Of a stretch of DNA of 64,000 nt, positions 52,072 to 63,472 are shown piece by piece (the stretch's first letter is position 1; each line of letters begins with the position of its first letter). The notes beneath the pieces are model-generated. The model saw only the letters and a program-made list of their open reading frames with translations. It was not told the DNA's origin and did not search any database. The DNA lies in the NCBI RefSeq assembly GCF_003719295.1, contig NZ_RFLW01000001.1:310001-374000 (forward strand), written 5' to 3'. The position numbers were made by a program, and so were the translations under genes. Origin of the DNA: Haliea alexandrii. Lineage in GTDB: Bacteria > Pseudomonadota > Gammaproteobacteria > Pseudomonadales > Halieaceae.

Positions 52072-52911
52072 TCAGGCGGCTGCCAGTAAATGCCTCATCT
52101 GGGCGATAACCGGCTGGGTGGCAGGGCGCACCTGGCGCCAGCGATAGAACGATTCCGCCGCCTGCTCGACCAGCATACCCAGCCCGTCCGAGACCGCCCA
52201 GGCCGTATTCTGTGCCGCCCAACGCATGAAGGGGGTGGGGGCAGCCCCGTAGAGCATGTCGTAGCAACAACTGCGCACGGTCAACTGGATATCGGGCAGC
52301 GCAGGCATTTCCCCCGACAGGCCAGCACTGGTTGCGTTGATCAACACGTCCACCGCCAGTCCGTCCAGCGCCTCCAGGCCACCGCCCTGCACCGGGCCGA
52401 GATCGGCAAACGCATCCGCCAGGGCTTCTGCCCGCGCCGCGGTACGATTGGCGATCAACAGGGCGGCGGGACGTTCGCTCAGTAGCGGTTCCAGCACACC
52501 GCGCACGGCACCGCCGGCGCCGATGATGGCGATGCGACGCCCTTGCAGTTGCCAGCCGAGATTGGCCACCATGTCGCGTACCAGGCCGATGCCATCCGTG
52601 GTGTCGCCAGAGACTGCGCCATCGGCGCCGACACTGAGAGTGTTTACCGCACCGGCCCGCCGCGCGCGCTCGGTGAGGGTATCGGCGAATGCGCAGGCTT
52701 CCTGCTTGAACGGTACAGTAACGTTGAGACCTTTGCCGCCACTGTCGAAAAAGCAGCGTGCAGAGCGGGCAAAGTCATCCAGCTCTACGCGCACGGCGCG
52801 GTAGTGCAAGCGCTGATCGCACTGCTGTGCAAAAGCGGCGTGGATGGCCGGCGACTTGCTGTGCTTGATGGGGTTGCCGAAGACGGCGTATTTGTCGGGC
52901 TGCGCAGTCAT
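52072..52911 (-). CDS. aroE: Shikimate dehydrogenase
   Basis: NADPH-dependent reduction of 3-dehydroshikimate to shikimate in aromatic amino-acid synthesis; 279 residues. Seen: FGNPIKHSKSPAIH near 11, the catalytic Lys in NVTVPFK near 62, NTLSVGADG-type substrate loop, and the Rossmann GAGGAVRGV near 125 with NRT near 153. Start ATG 52911 chosen (an upstream GTG at 52926 is possible). Follows hemF in the operon (42-bp gap), as in Pseudomonas. Confidence 0.95.
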   Translation of the reverse strand: MTAQPDKYAVFGNPIKHSKSPAIHAAFAQQCDQRLHYRAVRVELDDFARSARCFFDSGGKGLNVTVPFKQEACAFADTLTERARRAGAVNTLSVGADGAVSGDTTDGIGLVRDMVANLGWQLQGRRIAIIGAGGAVRGVLEPLLSERPAALLIANRTAARAEALADAFADLGPVQGGGLEALDGLAVDVLINATSAGLSGEMPALPDIQLTVRSCCYDMLYGAAPTPFMRWAAQNTAWAVSDGLGMLVEQAAESFYRWRQVRPATQPVIAQMRHLLAAA

Positions 52912-52953
52912 GATGCGTCTGTCCACCGCGTTGTCAAATGGGCCTGTGAGGCG

Positions 52954-53934
<981 letters not shown>

Positions 53935-54492
53935 TCAGGAGCGCAGCACCCGGTCGGTCTGCAGGTCGCGGATCACCGACGGCCGCAGCGCGCCACCCAG
54001 TGGGCCGGGCAGGATGCCATCCAGCTGGCCGCGAAAGTACCGATGGATCTGGAAGAGGGACAGGGCAGGGCGACTGCCGCCGGGATTAGCGGAGGTCGAC
54101 ACCAGCGGTCCGCCCCACGCGGAACACAGCGCTACCATGCCCGGATGGGCCGTCACCCGCACCGCCACCGTGTCGCGCCCACCGTGCACCCAGGCCGGCA
54201 CCAATCCATGGTGGGGAATCAGCCACGTAGTGGGGCCGGGCCAGGAAAGCGCCAGTTTCTGCCGCTGGGCTTCGGTGAGCGCGCCCAACAGCGCGCCAAC
54301 CTGCTGCAGGTTCGCCGCAATCAGGATCAGCCCTTTCTCCACCGGCCGCTCCTTGATCTCCAGCAGACGGGCAACCGCATGCGGATTGTCAGGATCGCAA
54401 CTCAGGCCCCAGACCGCTTCGGTCGGGCAGGCAATTACACCCCCATCGGCAAGGGCGCGCACGGCGGCGTTGAGCTGCAGGGCAGAGGGCAT
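53935..54492 (-). CDS. tsaC: L-threonylcarbamoyladenylate synthase
   Basis: YrdC/Sua5 family, 185 residues, making threonylcarbamoyl-AMP for t6A37 of ANN-decoding tRNAs. Seen: VIACPTEAVWGLSCDP near 20, IKERPVEKGLILI near 47 (basic loop), LSWPGPTTWLIP near 80, and STSANPGG near 135. AGGAG 9 nt before ATG 54492. Located between dprA and hemF, the usual place. Confidence 0.94.
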   Translation of the reverse strand: MPSALQLNAAVRALADGGVIACPTEAVWGLSCDPDNPHAVARLLEIKERPVEKGLILIAANLQQVGALLGALTEAQRQKLALSWPGPTTWLIPHHGLVPAWVHGGRDTVAVRVTAHPGMVALCSAWGGPLVSTSANPGGSRPALSLFQIHRYFRGQLDGILPGPLGGALRPSVIRDLQTDRVLRS

Positions 54493-54525
54493 GTGATGTG
54501 ACTCCTGATCATAGAAGGGCGAAAT

Positions 54526-55668
54526 TTAGCGACTCTCCCCGGGGGTGGCAAGCCCGGACTGGCAGCGCAGGTAGCGCCCCGCCTCCCGCAGCACGCTGCC
54601 CTGCGCTTCCAGCATCGACAGGGCGGACAACACCTCGGGCAGCGGCCTGTCCGATGCCGCGACCAGCGTGTCGACATCCACGCCTTCGGCACTTATCAGT
54701 GCCAGCAGCCAGTGCGGCGTCGGCGGCGGGGCGACCGCGGGAGACGTCGGGGACAGCGACGGACGGGCGTCGAACAGGGGCCCGAGATTGTCGACCACAT
54801 CATCGATGCCCTGCACCAACACGGCGCCATCGCGCAACAGATGCAGGCAGCCGCGGCCACCCGCGTGCCCGGGAAACCAGGGCAGCGCAAACACCTCGCG
54901 TCCCTGTTCCAGGGCGGTATTCGCCGTAATCAGCGAGCCGCTGGGCAGAGCGGCCTCGACCACCAGCACACCGAGCGAGAGGCCACTGATAATGCGGTTG
55001 CGGGCCGGAAAGTGGCCCGGCAGGGGCGGTGTCAACGGGGGAAATTCGGTAACCAGACAACCTGTCTGCAGCAGTTCCGTGGCCAGCGCGGCATGTCGCC
55101 GCGGATAGACCGCCTCGATACCCGTTGCCATCACGGCTACCGACGCGCCGCGAGCGTTCAGCGCGCCGCGATGCGCAGCGGCGTCTATGCCCAGCGCCAG
55201 CCCGCTGGTCACCGCAAGGCCCGCCGCCACCGCATCCGCCGCCAGCTCAGTTGCCGCACGCAGGCCAACGGCGCTGGCCTTGCGGCTGCCCACCACCGCG
55301 AGCTGTGGCATCGTGAGCGCCTCGATTTGCCCTCGGGCGTACAGGAATGGGGGCGGGTCGCTGATCGTGGCCAGCAAAGGTGGATAACCCGGTTGCCCCA
55401 ACACCAGCACCCGTGCGCCAAACGCCCGCAGCCGGTCGTGCTGCTGATCCACATCCACCAGCGCCTGCGGGTGCCTGCCCCGACGGCGGACCAGCGCAAG
55501 ATCCTGCACCGCCGCCGGGGTTGCACCCGCGGCGACCAGTTCCGGCGGGCTGGCCTGTAAAAGCGCTTCAGGGGAGTTGAAGTGCTGCAGCAGGCCCCTG
55601 AGTTGACGGCGCGGAACATGCGGGAGGCTGTGCAGCAGGAGGCACTGACGAGCGTGATCGGTATCCAT
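54526..55668 (-). CDS. dprA: DNA-processing protein DprA (Smf)
   Basis: Single-strand DNA-binding RecA loader in natural transformation; widely kept also in non-competent bacteria. 380 residues. Seen: helical SAM-like N-terminus (RGLLQHFNSPEALL), Rossmann core beginning VVGSRKASAVGLRAATELA near 123, TSGLALGIDAAAHRGAL near 150, FPARNRIISGLSLGVLVVEAA near 222, and a C-terminal winged-helix-like domain. AAGGATG upstream of ATG 55668. No com genes adjoin. Confidence 0.94.
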   Translation of the reverse strand: MDTDHARQCLLLHSLPHVPRRQLRGLLQHFNSPEALLQASPPELVAAGATPAAVQDLALVRRRGRHPQALVDVDQQHDRLRAFGARVLVLGQPGYPPLLATISDPPPFLYARGQIEALTMPQLAVVGSRKASAVGLRAATELAADAVAAGLAVTSGLALGIDAAAHRGALNARGASVAVMATGIEAVYPRRHAALATELLQTGCLVTEFPPLTPPLPGHFPARNRIISGLSLGVLVVEAALPSGSLITANTALEQGREVFALPWFPGHAGGRGCLHLLRDGAVLVQGIDDVVDNLGPLFDARPSLSPTSPAVAPPPTPHWLLALISAEGVDVDTLVAASDRPLPEVLSALSMLEAQGSVLREAGRYLRCQSGLATPGESR

Positions 55669-55743
55669 ACATCATCCTTGACGTAGTCTCCGTTGTCGGG
55701 GGTATTGCCTGGCGGCAGTCAATCCGTGACCACCGCGCTTACT

Positions 55744-56778
55744 TCAGGGTTTTTTCACCCTGTCCATGACTTTCAGCGGCCGGTTGGCGCGCAGCACCAG
55801 GGCGTAGCTCGCTTTCTCGAACACCTCAAACACCATCAGCAGGCCCGCGCGCGTATCGGGCAGGGTCACGTTCTGCCGCGCCACTTCATCGAACACCAGG
55901 CCACCAACCTGGTAGATGGCAAGCACATGCCCAACCTCGAGGCCTTCGCGCTCACCGCGGTTCAGCACCACGATATCGCCCTGGCCGATCTGGCTGACAC
56001 CGCCGTCCACCGCGATCATGTAGCCATCATCAACCTCCACGCCCGGTGCCCGCGGCTGGAAGGTGGCGTCCAGTACCTGCTCGCGCTGCGGCAGCAGACG
56101 GTCGGCGATACGCACTTCTTCCGTTACCCGGGTCACCGTGAGCTCGGTGACTTCGTCACGGTTGCTGCTCACCAGCCTGGCGTTGCCGATATCCACTGCC
56201 TGGTAGCCGAGCAGTTCGCCGGTGATCGGATCGCTGTAGGTATCACCCGAGCGGAAAATTCCGAAGGTGCGCTCGCCGTCCGGGAACGGGCCGCGGCCAT
56301 ACACGCGGTCACCGGGAGCAGCGATCAGGCGGCCCTGATCACCCGCCACCACGTAGGCTGAATTGTTCAGTGCGTCGGCATCGAGAATGCGGTGGCCTTT
56401 GAGGAACGCACCAATCTCGTCGAGGGGAATGATGGGGATCGCCAGGTCCAGCGGGCTGACCCGCACGCCCGGGTCCAGTTTCACGTCGCGGCCGCGGCGC
56501 AGCTGCAGCCGGGGCTCGCCGTTTACCCAGGTCAGGTAGAGTTCGTCGCCAGGGTAGATCAGGTGTGGGTTGTCGATTTGCGGGTTGACGTCCCACAGCT
56601 CAGGCCAGCGCCAGGGCTGACGCAGATACATGCCCGAAATGCCCCACAGCGTGTCGCCGCGCTTGACCACATACACATCGGGAACGTCTTCGTTGAGTTC
56701 CACTGCCGCGCTGGACAGCGCGGCGAAAAACAGGCTCCCGAGCAATACGAGGCACACCGTGAATGACTTCGCTCTCAT
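55744..56778 (-). CDS. LysM peptidoglycan-binding domain protein
   Basis: 344-residue exported protein: signal peptide (FTVCLVLLGSLFFAALSSAA), one LysM domain (YVVKRGDTLWGISGMYLRQPW near 36 to DELYLTW near 82), then a conserved C-terminal domain of unknown fold. Matches the protein that lies between dprA and def in Pseudomonas. Binds peptidoglycan; probably a cell-wall or envelope accessory. ATG 56778, divergent from def with a 217-bp gap that holds both promoters (TATACT at 56899-56904 is one candidate -10). Confidence 0.88.
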   Translation of the reverse strand: MRAKSFTVCLVLLGSLFFAALSSAAVELNEDVPDVYVVKRGDTLWGISGMYLRQPWRWPELWDVNPQIDNPHLIYPGDELYLTWVNGEPRLQLRRGRDVKLDPGVRVSPLDLAIPIIPLDEIGAFLKGHRILDADALNNSAYVVAGDQGRLIAAPGDRVYGRGPFPDGERTFGIFRSGDTYSDPITGELLGYQAVDIGNARLVSSNRDEVTELTVTRVTEEVRIADRLLPQREQVLDATFQPRAPGVEVDDGYMIAVDGGVSQIGQGDIVVLNRGEREGLEVGHVLAIYQVGGLVFDEVARQNVTLPDTRAGLLMVFEVFEKASYALVLRANRPLKVMDRVKKP

Positions 56779-56995
56779 GATTCGTTCCAGCCCGTCCCTG
56801 TTATCATCCGCCCGCCGCAAGCCGCAGGCGTGCACTTCCCCATGCCAGCGTGCGGCACGGCGCCAACACGGCACTGGGCACCACCTTGCCAGCAGCGATA
56901 TACTAGGCACAGTTTGCGGCGGGCATGGGTCCGTGGCAAGCCCCAATGTGACTAATTCACCATTGCTCGGTTGAGCCCCGAAGGCAGCTAACTCC

Positions 56996-57502
56996 ATGGC
57001 AGTACTCGACATTCTGGAATTTCCTGACCCACGCCTGCGCACCCGCGCCACGCCCGTTCCGGTCGTGACGGACGCCACACGGGCACTGGTGGATGACCTG
57101 TTTGAGACCATGTACGCCGCCCCGGGCATTGGTCTGGCGGCTACGCAGGTGAATGTGCACCAGCGTGTGCTGGTCATTGATGTGAGCCAGGATCACAGCG
57201 AACCGCTGGTTTTCATCAACCCGGAAGTGACGGTGCTGGACGCTGAACTCGGCGAATACGACGAGGGCTGTCTGTCGGTGCCCGGGTTCTATGAGACGGT
57301 GCAGCGCCCCCAGCGCATCTCGGTGACCGCACTGGACCGCAAAGGCGACACCTTTACGCGGGAGCTGGACGGCCTGCTGGCGGTGTGCCTGCAGCACGAA
57401 ATCGACCACCTCGACGGCAAATTGTTTGTGGACTACATCTCCCCGGTAAAACGCCAGCGTATTCGCAAGAAGCTGCAGAAAGAACAGCGGCGCCAGGCCT
57501 GA
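56996..57502 (+). CDS. def: Peptide deformylase
   Basis: Removes the N-formyl group from nascent proteins; iron(II) enzyme of 168 residues. All three motifs are present: GIGLAATQV near 44, EGCLSVPGF near 88 (metal Cys), and QHEIDHLDG near 131 (metal His pair). First gene of def-fmt-rsmB-trkA-trkH; fmt starts one base after its stop. Confidence 0.97.
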   Translation: MAVLDILEFPDPRLRTRATPVPVVTDATRALVDDLFETMYAAPGIGLAATQVNVHQRVLVIDVSQDHSEPLVFINPEVTVLDAELGEYDEGCLSVPGFYETVQRPQRISVTALDRKGDTFTRELDGLLAVCLQHEIDHLDGKLFVDYISPVKRQRIRKKLQKEQRRQA

Positions 57503-57503
57503 C

Positions 57504-58478
57504 GTGGCCAACACACCCTTGCGGATACTCTTTGCCGGCACGCCGGACTTCGCCGCCGTGCACCTGCAGGCACTGCTGCACAGCAGCCATGAGGTGATCG
57601 GCGTCTACACGCAACCAGACAGGCCGGCGGGGCGCGGCAAGAAGCTGCAGGCCAGCCCGGTCAAGCAGCTGGCGCAACAGGCGGGCTTAGCCCTGCGCCA
57701 ACCGGCCAGCCTGCGCAACCCCGAGGCACAGGCCGAGCTGGCCGGATGTGCCGCAGATGTGCTGGTGGTGGTGGCCTACGGACTGATTCTGCCCCAGGCG
57801 GTCCTCGATGCGCCCCGGCTGGGCTGCCTCAACGTACACGCTTCCCTGCTGCCGCGCTGGCGCGGCGCTGCGCCCATTCAGCGGGCGATTGAGGCGGGTG
57901 ATGCGGAAACCGGCATTACCATCATGCAGATGGATGCCGGTCTGGATACCGGCGCCATGCTCGCCACGGCGCGCTGCCCCATCGACGCGACCACCAGCGC
58001 CGCCAGTCTGCACGACCAACTTGCCGCGCTCGGTGCGCCCCTGTTGCTGCAGGTACTGGACGACTTGCCCGCCTACCTGGCGACCGGCAGCGCACAGGAC
58101 GATCAGCTCGCCACCTACGCGCACAAGATCGACAAGGCCGAGGGCGCACTGGACTGGCGCCTTCCGGCACCCGAGCTTGCGCGCCGGGTGGCGGCGTTCA
58201 ACCCCTTCCCCGTGTGTTACGGCCTGCTGAACGGCGAGCGCGTGCGGGTCTGGGCCGCCAGCCCGGCAGCGGCTGCCACCGGCGCGGAACCGGGCACCGT
58301 GCTCGGCGCCAGTCGCGCGGGCATTGAGGTGGCTTGCGGCAGCGGCAGCCTCATACTGCATACGCTGCAACTGCCCGGCGGACGCGCGCTGCCCGCCGCC
58401 GACATACTCAACGCGCACGCCGGGCTGTTCGCCGTCGGAACCCGGTTTCAGCCGGCCCCCGCACAGGCGACGGGCTGA
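57504..58478 (+). CDS. fmt: Methionyl-tRNA formyltransferase
   Basis: Formylates initiator Met-tRNA using 10-formyl-tetrahydrofolate; 324 residues. Seen: RILFAGTPDFAAVHLQAL at the N-terminus, GRGKKLQASPVKQLA near 36, HASLLPRWRGAAPIQRAI near 108 (catalytic Asn/His/Asp region), and a C-terminal OB-like tRNA-binding domain. GTG start. The final A of its TGA is the first base of the rsmB ATG. Confidence 0.95.
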   Translation: MANTPLRILFAGTPDFAAVHLQALLHSSHEVIGVYTQPDRPAGRGKKLQASPVKQLAQQAGLALRQPASLRNPEAQAELAGCAADVLVVVAYGLILPQAVLDAPRLGCLNVHASLLPRWRGAAPIQRAIEAGDAETGITIMQMDAGLDTGAMLATARCPIDATTSAASLHDQLAALGAPLLLQVLDDLPAYLATGSAQDDQLATYAHKIDKAEGALDWRLPAPELARRVAAFNPFPVCYGLLNGERVRVWAASPAAAATGAEPGTVLGASRAGIEVACGSGSLILHTLQLPGGRALPAADILNAHAGLFAVGTRFQPAPAQATG

Positions 58479-59776
58479 TGCCCCTGGATACCCGGGCAGC
58501 GGCGGCGCGGGCGATCGCCGGGGTACTGCAGGGCGGCTCGCTGAACACACTGCTACCCGCCGCGCTGGAGACCGTCAGCAACCGTGACCGCGGCCTGCTG
58601 CAGCAACTCTGCTACGGCACCCTGCGGCTCTACCCGAGGCTGCAACCCCAGCTGCAGGCCCTGCTGAGCAAACCCCTGCGCAGCAAAGACAACGACATCC
58701 AGGCGCTGCTGCTGCTCGGGCTCTATCAGCTGGAAGATACGCGCATTCCGGACCACGCCGCCGTGGCCGCCAGCGTGGGTGCCACCCGCGCCCTGCAAAA
58801 AGACTGGGCACGCGGCCTGTGCAATGCGGTGTTGCGGCGCTTCCTGCGCGAGCGCGACAGCCTGGCCGACGCACTCGACCCGGCGGCGCGATCGGCCCAC
58901 CCGCAGTGGCTCTACAGCGCGTTGCAGCAAGACTGGCCGGAACACGCCGAGGCCATCATGCTGGCCAACAACGAGCAACCGCCAATGGTGCTGCGCAGTA
59001 ATGCGCGGCGTGTTTCCCGTGAGCAGTACCTGCAACGGCTCACAGACGCAGGGTTCGCCGCGCAAGCCGGGCTGCTGGCGCCGGAATCCATTTATCTCGA
59101 TGTGCCCGCTGATGTCGGCCTGCTGCCCGGTTTTGCCGAGGGTCTGGCCAGCGTGCAGGACGAAGCAGCACAGATGGCCGCGCTGCTGCTGGCACCCGCC
59201 AGCGGCACACGGGTACTCGATGCCTGCGCGGCACCGGGCGGCAAAGCCTGCCACCTGCTCGAGCGGCAGCCGGACATCGCGCTCACTGCCATGGATGTCG
59301 ACAAGGCGCGGCTGACGCGTGTGCGTGACAACCTGCAACGCCTGCAACTGCAGGCCGACGTGGTTCACGGCAACGCGGCAGAACCGCCTGCAGACATGCC
59401 GGCGCAGCACTTCCAGCACATTCTGGTCGACGCACCCTGTTCCGCCAGCGGTGTTATTCGCCGTCACCCGGATGTAAAGCTGCTGCGGCGGCCCGAGGAT
59501 ATCCCCGCGCTCGCCGCCCAGCAGTCAGCCATCCTCGATGGCCTGTGGCCGCTACTGGCCCCGGGCGGCACGCTGCTGTACGTCACCTGCTCGGTACTGG
59601 AAGCGGAAAACAGCACCGTAGTGCAGGCATTCCTGCAGCGCACTGGGGACGCAGAGCTTCTGCCGCTGCAGCTGGGCATTCCCCGCGCGGCGGGCTGCCA
59701 GATATTGCCCACCCGCGACGGCCCGGACGGCCTGTTTTTCAGCCTGTTGCGGCGACGCAGCGAAAGCCTGCGCTAG
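58478..59776 (+). CDS. rsmB: 16S rRNA (cytosine-967-C5)-methyltransferase
   Basis: Methylates C967 of 16S rRNA; 432 residues. N-terminal NusB-like RNA-binding domain (about 1-140), then a Rossmann methyltransferase: VLDACAAPGGKACHLLE near 244, MDVDKARLTRVRDN near 271, the PCSASGVIRRHPDVK motif near 317, and catalytic TCSVLEAEN near 370. ATG 58478 overlaps the fmt stop by one base, indicating translational coupling. Confidence 0.95.
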   Translation: MPLDTRAAAARAIAGVLQGGSLNTLLPAALETVSNRDRGLLQQLCYGTLRLYPRLQPQLQALLSKPLRSKDNDIQALLLLGLYQLEDTRIPDHAAVAASVGATRALQKDWARGLCNAVLRRFLRERDSLADALDPAARSAHPQWLYSALQQDWPEHAEAIMLANNEQPPMVLRSNARRVSREQYLQRLTDAGFAAQAGLLAPESIYLDVPADVGLLPGFAEGLASVQDEAAQMAALLLAPASGTRVLDACAAPGGKACHLLERQPDIALTAMDVDKARLTRVRDNLQRLQLQADVVHGNAAEPPADMPAQHFQHILVDAPCSASGVIRRHPDVKLLRRPEDIPALAAQQSAILDGLWPLLAPGGTLLYVTCSVLEAENSTVVQAFLQRTGDAELLPLQLGIPRAAGCQILPTRDGPDGLFFSLLRRRSESLR

Positions 59777-59861
59777 AGTGCAGTATTCCACCCCCTGCAC
59801 CCTTACATTTTCCGGGGCTTTTCATTAAGGTGGCGGGAATTTCAGGGGGACAGCCCCAACC

Positions 59862-61238
59862 ATGAAGATCATCATACTGGGGGCAGGCCAGGTAGGCGGC
59901 ACCCTCGCCGAGCACCTGGCGAACGAGCAGAACGACATCACCGTGGTCGACACCGACGGCGACCGCCTGCGCGAACTGCAGGACCGCCTGGACATCGGCA
60001 CGGTCAATGGCAGCGCCTCCCACCCCGACACCCTGTACCAGGCCGGCGCCGACGACGCCGACATGCTGATCGCCGTCACCAACAGCGACGAGATCAACAT
60101 GATGGCCTGCCAGATCGCACACTCGCTGTTCAACACGCCCACCAAGATCTCACGCGTGCGTGCGCCCAATTATCTGGCACACCAGGAAAAGCTGTTCACC
60201 CCGGACAACATCCCCGTGGATGTGATCATCGGCCCGGAACAGCTGGTGACCAAAAACATCGTGGAGTTGATTGCCAACCCCGGCGCGCTGCAGGTGCTGG
60301 ACTTTGCCGATGGCCGCATCCAGCTGGTGGCGGTGCGCGCCTTCCACGGCGGCCCCATCGTCGGCCACGAGCTGCAGGACATCCGCACGCACATGCCGAA
60401 GGTGGATACCCGGGTGGCGGCCATTTTCCGCCGCGACCGGGCCATTATTCCAGAGGGCGACACGGTGGTGGAAGCGGATGACGAGGTGTTTTTCATCGCC
60501 GCCCGCAAGGACATTCGCAAGGTGATGTCCGAGCTGCGCAAGATCGACAAGCCCTACCAGCGCGTGATGATCGCCGGCGGCGGCAATATCGGCGCCACTC
60601 TGGCACAGAGCATTGAACGCGACTACCAGGTGAAGGTAATCGAGCAATCCTACCCGCGCTGCCGGGTGCTCTCGGAGTCGCTCAAACACGCCATCGTGCT
60701 GCACGGCAGCGCGTCCGAACCCGGCCTGCTGACCAGCGAAAACATCGAGTCCACCGATGTGTTCTGTGCGCTCACCAACAACGATGAGTCCAATATCATG
60801 ATGTCCATGCTGGCCAAACGCATGGGCGCCAAAAAAGTCATCACCCTCATTACCAACCCCGCCTATGCCGACCTGGTGGGGGACGAAATCGACATCGCCA
60901 TTTCACCCCAGCAAATCACCATTGGCAGCCTGCTCACCCACGTCCGCCGCGGTGACATCTCCAATGTACACTCCCTGCGCCGCGGCGCTGCCGAAGCCAT
61001 TGAAGTGACCGCACGCGGCGATGCCTACTCGTCCCGCGTGGTGGGCCGGCGACTGGATGAGATCAACCTGCCCGATGGCGTCACCATTGGCGCGATTGTC
61101 CGCGGCGACGAGGTGTTGATTGCCCACCGGCATGTGCTGGTGGAAGCCGACGACCACGTGGTGCTGTTCCTCACCGACCGCAGCCGCATTTCCGCCGTGG
61201 AAAAGCTGTTCGCGGTCGGTTTCGGTTTCTTCTCCTGA
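59862..61238 (+). CDS. trkA: Trk potassium-transport regulatory protein TrkA
   Basis: Peripheral NAD(H)-binding gating ring of the Trk K+ importer; 458 residues. Two RCK repeats, each a Rossmann plus Trk[15 protein letters not shown] near 6 and [13 protein letters not shown] near 239; C domains near 145-220 and 370-450. It pairs with TrkH encoded 10 bp downstream. Preceded by an 85-bp gap after rsmB that may hold its own promoter. Confidence 0.96.
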   Translation: MKIIILGAGQVGGTLAEHLANEQNDITVVDTDGDRLRELQDRLDIGTVNGSASHPDTLYQAGADDADMLIAVTNSDEINMMACQIAHSLFNTPTKISRVRAPNYLAHQEKLFTPDNIPVDVIIGPEQLVTKNIVELIANPGALQVLDFADGRIQLVAVRAFHGGPIVGHELQDIRTHMPKVDTRVAAIFRRDRAIIPEGDTVVEADDEVFFIAARKDIRKVMSELRKIDKPYQRVMIAGGGNIGATLAQSIERDYQVKVIEQSYPRCRVLSESLKHAIVLHGSASEPGLLTSENIESTDVFCALTNNDESNIMMSMLAKRMGAKKVITLITNPAYADLVGDEIDIAISPQQITIGSLLTHVRRGDISNVHSLRRGAAEAIEVTARGDAYSSRVVGRRLDEINLPDGVTIGAIVRGDEVLIAHRHVLVEADDHVVLFLTDRSRISAVEKLFAVGFGFFS

Positions 61239-61248
61239 GGCCCGCGGC

Positions 61249-62697
61249 GTGCACCTGAGCGTAACACTGCGCATTCTGGGCATGCTCTTGATGCTGTTCA
61301 GCAGCACACTGCTGGTGCCCATGGGCGTTGCCCTGCTGGACGACGACCACACTATCTCCAGCTTTGCCAGCGCCCTCGCGCTCACCTTCAGCGCCGGGTT
61401 CCTGAGCTGGCTGCCGGTGCAACACGTGCGTCACGAACTGCGTATTCGCGACGGCTTCCTGGTCACCTCGCTGTTCTGGACGGTGCTCGGCCTGGCCGGC
61501 TCACTGCCCTTCATGCTGACCGCGGGGCTGGAACTGAGCGCCATGGATGCGATCTTCGAGTCGATATCCGGGCTCACCACCACCGGCGCGACGGTTATCA
61601 CCGGCCTCGATACGCTGCCGCGTTCGATCCTCATCTACCGTCAGTTGCTGCAGTGGCTGGGGGGCATCGGCATCATCGTGATCGCGGTGGCGGTGCTGCC
61701 CATGCTGGGTATAGGCGGCATGCAGCTGTATCGCGCAGAAATCCCCGGCCCCACCAAGGACCGCAAGCTTACACCGCGCATCGCGGAAACCGCCAAGGCA
61801 CTGTTTTTCGTCTACCTCGGCCTGACAGCGGTGTGCGCACTGGCCTTCTGGGCCGCCGGGATGACCGGTTTCGACGCCGTGGCACACGCGTTTTCCACCG
61901 TGGCGATTGGCGGCTTTTCCACCCACGATGCCAGCATGGGCTACTTCCAGAGCAATACCATTCTGCTCATTTGCAGCCTGTTCATGGTAATTTCCGCAAT
62001 GAATTTCGGCCTGCACTTTCTGTCCTGGCGCCGGCGCAGCCTGGCGGGTTACCGGCAGGACTCGGAATCACGCTTTTTCCTTGGCGTCCTGCTGATCGGG
62101 GTCGCCGTCACCTGCAGCTACCTTATCCTCACCGACACCCTGTCACTCAGCGACAGCCTGGTACACGGCCTGTTCCAGACCATATCCATCACCACGACAA
62201 CCGGCTTTGCCACGCAGGACTTCGCCACCTGGCCCACCTTCCTGCCGATCATGCTCATCATGTTTTCCTTCATGGGCGGCTGTGTGGGTTCCACCGCGGG
62301 CGGCATCAAGGCGGTGCGCCTGATGTTGATCGCCAAACAGGGCGTGCGCGAGCTCAAGCAACTGGTCCACCCGAAAGCGATAATTCCGCTGAAGATCGGC
62401 AAACACCGGGTAGAAGCCTCGGTAGTCAGCGCCGTGTGGAGTTTTTTCGCGGTTTACATGTTCGTGTTCGTGACCGTGATGCTCGCCCTGCTGGGCACCG
62501 GTATGGACTTCCTCACGGCATTTTCCGCGGTGGCGGCGTCGATCAACAACCTCGGCCCCGGGCTGGGGGACGTGGCGGCCAACTATGCGAGCATTACCCC
62601 GGTGGCCAAGGGCCTGCTGTGCCTGGCCATGCTGCTGGGACGCCTGGAGATTTTCACGCTGCTGGTGCTGTTTACACCGATGTTCTGGCGCCTGTAA
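61249..62697 (+). CDS. trkH: Trk potassium uptake protein TrkH
   Basis: Pore-forming K+ channel-like subunit, 482 residues, four M1-P-M2 repeats. Selectivity loops: LTTTGATV near 112, AIGGFSTHD near 219, TTTTGFATQD near 318 and INNLGPG near 433. GTG 61249 (HLSVTLRILGM) matches the E. coli N-terminus and has GAGG 8 nt upstream; the tracked upstream extension overlaps trkA. Completes a two-gene K+ uptake unit with trkA. Confidence 0.95.
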   Translation: MHLSVTLRILGMLLMLFSSTLLVPMGVALLDDDHTISSFASALALTFSAGFLSWLPVQHVRHELRIRDGFLVTSLFWTVLGLAGSLPFMLTAGLELSAMDAIFESISGLTTTGATVITGLDTLPRSILIYRQLLQWLGGIGIIVIAVAVLPMLGIGGMQLYRAEIPGPTKDRKLTPRIAETAKALFFVYLGLTAVCALAFWAAGMTGFDAVAHAFSTVAIGGFSTHDASMGYFQSNTILLICSLFMVISAMNFGLHFLSWRRRSLAGYRQDSESRFFLGVLLIGVAVTCSYLILTDTLSLSDSLVHGLFQTISITTTTGFATQDFATWPTFLPIMLIMFSFMGGCVGSTAGGIKAVRLMLIAKQGVRELKQLVHPKAIIPLKIGKHRVEASVVSAVWSFFAVYMFVFVTVMLALLGTGMDFLTAFSAVAASINNLGPGLGDVAANYASITPVAKGLLCLAMLLGRLEIFTLLVLFTPMFWRL

Positions 62698-62707
62698 GCA
62701 GCAGCGT

Positions 62708-63472
62708 TCAGTCGAAAATAGTGAGCAGACGCCGCAGCAAACCCAGCACCAGGTAGAAAAAACCCAGCGGCAACAGAATCGATTTCAGTACCAGCGACAT
62801 CAACAGGTTGATCAGACTGGCGGCGAACTCACTGACCTGGTCGCCCAAGGCCTTGATCCGCTGGCGCACATCCAGCGCATCCAGGCCGCGCGCCGAGCCC
62901 TCGGCGAAGGCACTGGCCTCATCCAGCTCGCTGTGAAACCCCTGCACGGACTGATACTGAGCCGCCTCGTTGTCCTTGAGAAAGACGGTGTCCACCCAGC
63001 CATTGGCCAGCACCACCAGCACCAGTGCGAAGCGCAGTACCGCCATCACCAGAAAAAAACGCCAGGCGATCGCGGCCTGACGCGCTGAGCCCCACAGTGC
63101 GGCTGCCAACCCCACCGCACCCAGCAGCGTGAGCAGGATATTGAAGCTGATGTGTGACACCACCAACAGCAGGATTTTCTGCAGGGCGAGGGCGCCGAGC
63201 GCCACCATCATCACCGCCGAAAAGCGCTCAATCAGGTCGTTCACCGGATCCAGCAACTCGCCCACGGTGAAAGTCAGCAAGAACGCATTCACCTCCGTAC
63301 CCTGCAGCAGCGACACCAGCGCATTGATGCCCCGTGCGGTGGCATAAATCGCGCCGGAGGCGACCAGCGCGGCGTCAAGATATTCCGTGGACACACGGTC
63401 CAGGGTACCGCTCCAGGCCACGGCGCACAGTGCCGGCACGGCCAACAGCAGTGCCCAAAGGTGCCGGTTCAC
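62708..63472 (-). CDS. Integral membrane protein, unknown function
   Basis: 254 residues with an N-terminal hydrophobic segment (LWALLLAVPALCAVAWS) and about four further spans; a charged stretch near 165-200 (HSELDEASAFAEGSARGLDALDVRQRIKAL, split) may be periplasmic. I recognise no family. The GTG start overlaps the stop of the upstream phosphatase-like gene by 4 bp (GTGA), so they are translationally coupled. Convergent with trkH, 10 bp apart. Confidence 0.7.
   Translation of the reverse strand: MNRHLWALLLAVPALCAVAWSGTLDRVSTEYLDAALVASGAIYATARGINALVSLLQGTEVNAFLLTFTVGELLDPVNDLIERFSAVMMVALGALALQKILLLVVSHISFNILLTLLGAVGLAAALWGSARQAAIAWRFFLVMAVLRFALVLVVLANGWVDTVFLKDNEAAQYQSVQGFHSELDEASAFAEGSARGLDALDVRQRIKALGDQVSEFAASLINLLMSLVLKSILLPLGFFYLVLGLLRRLLTIFD

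Noticed and set aside
59777-59861. Hairpin GTGCAG/CTGCAC between rsmB and trkA as a terminator
   Set aside because: Short stem, 11-nt loop and no clean T run; too weak to annotate.
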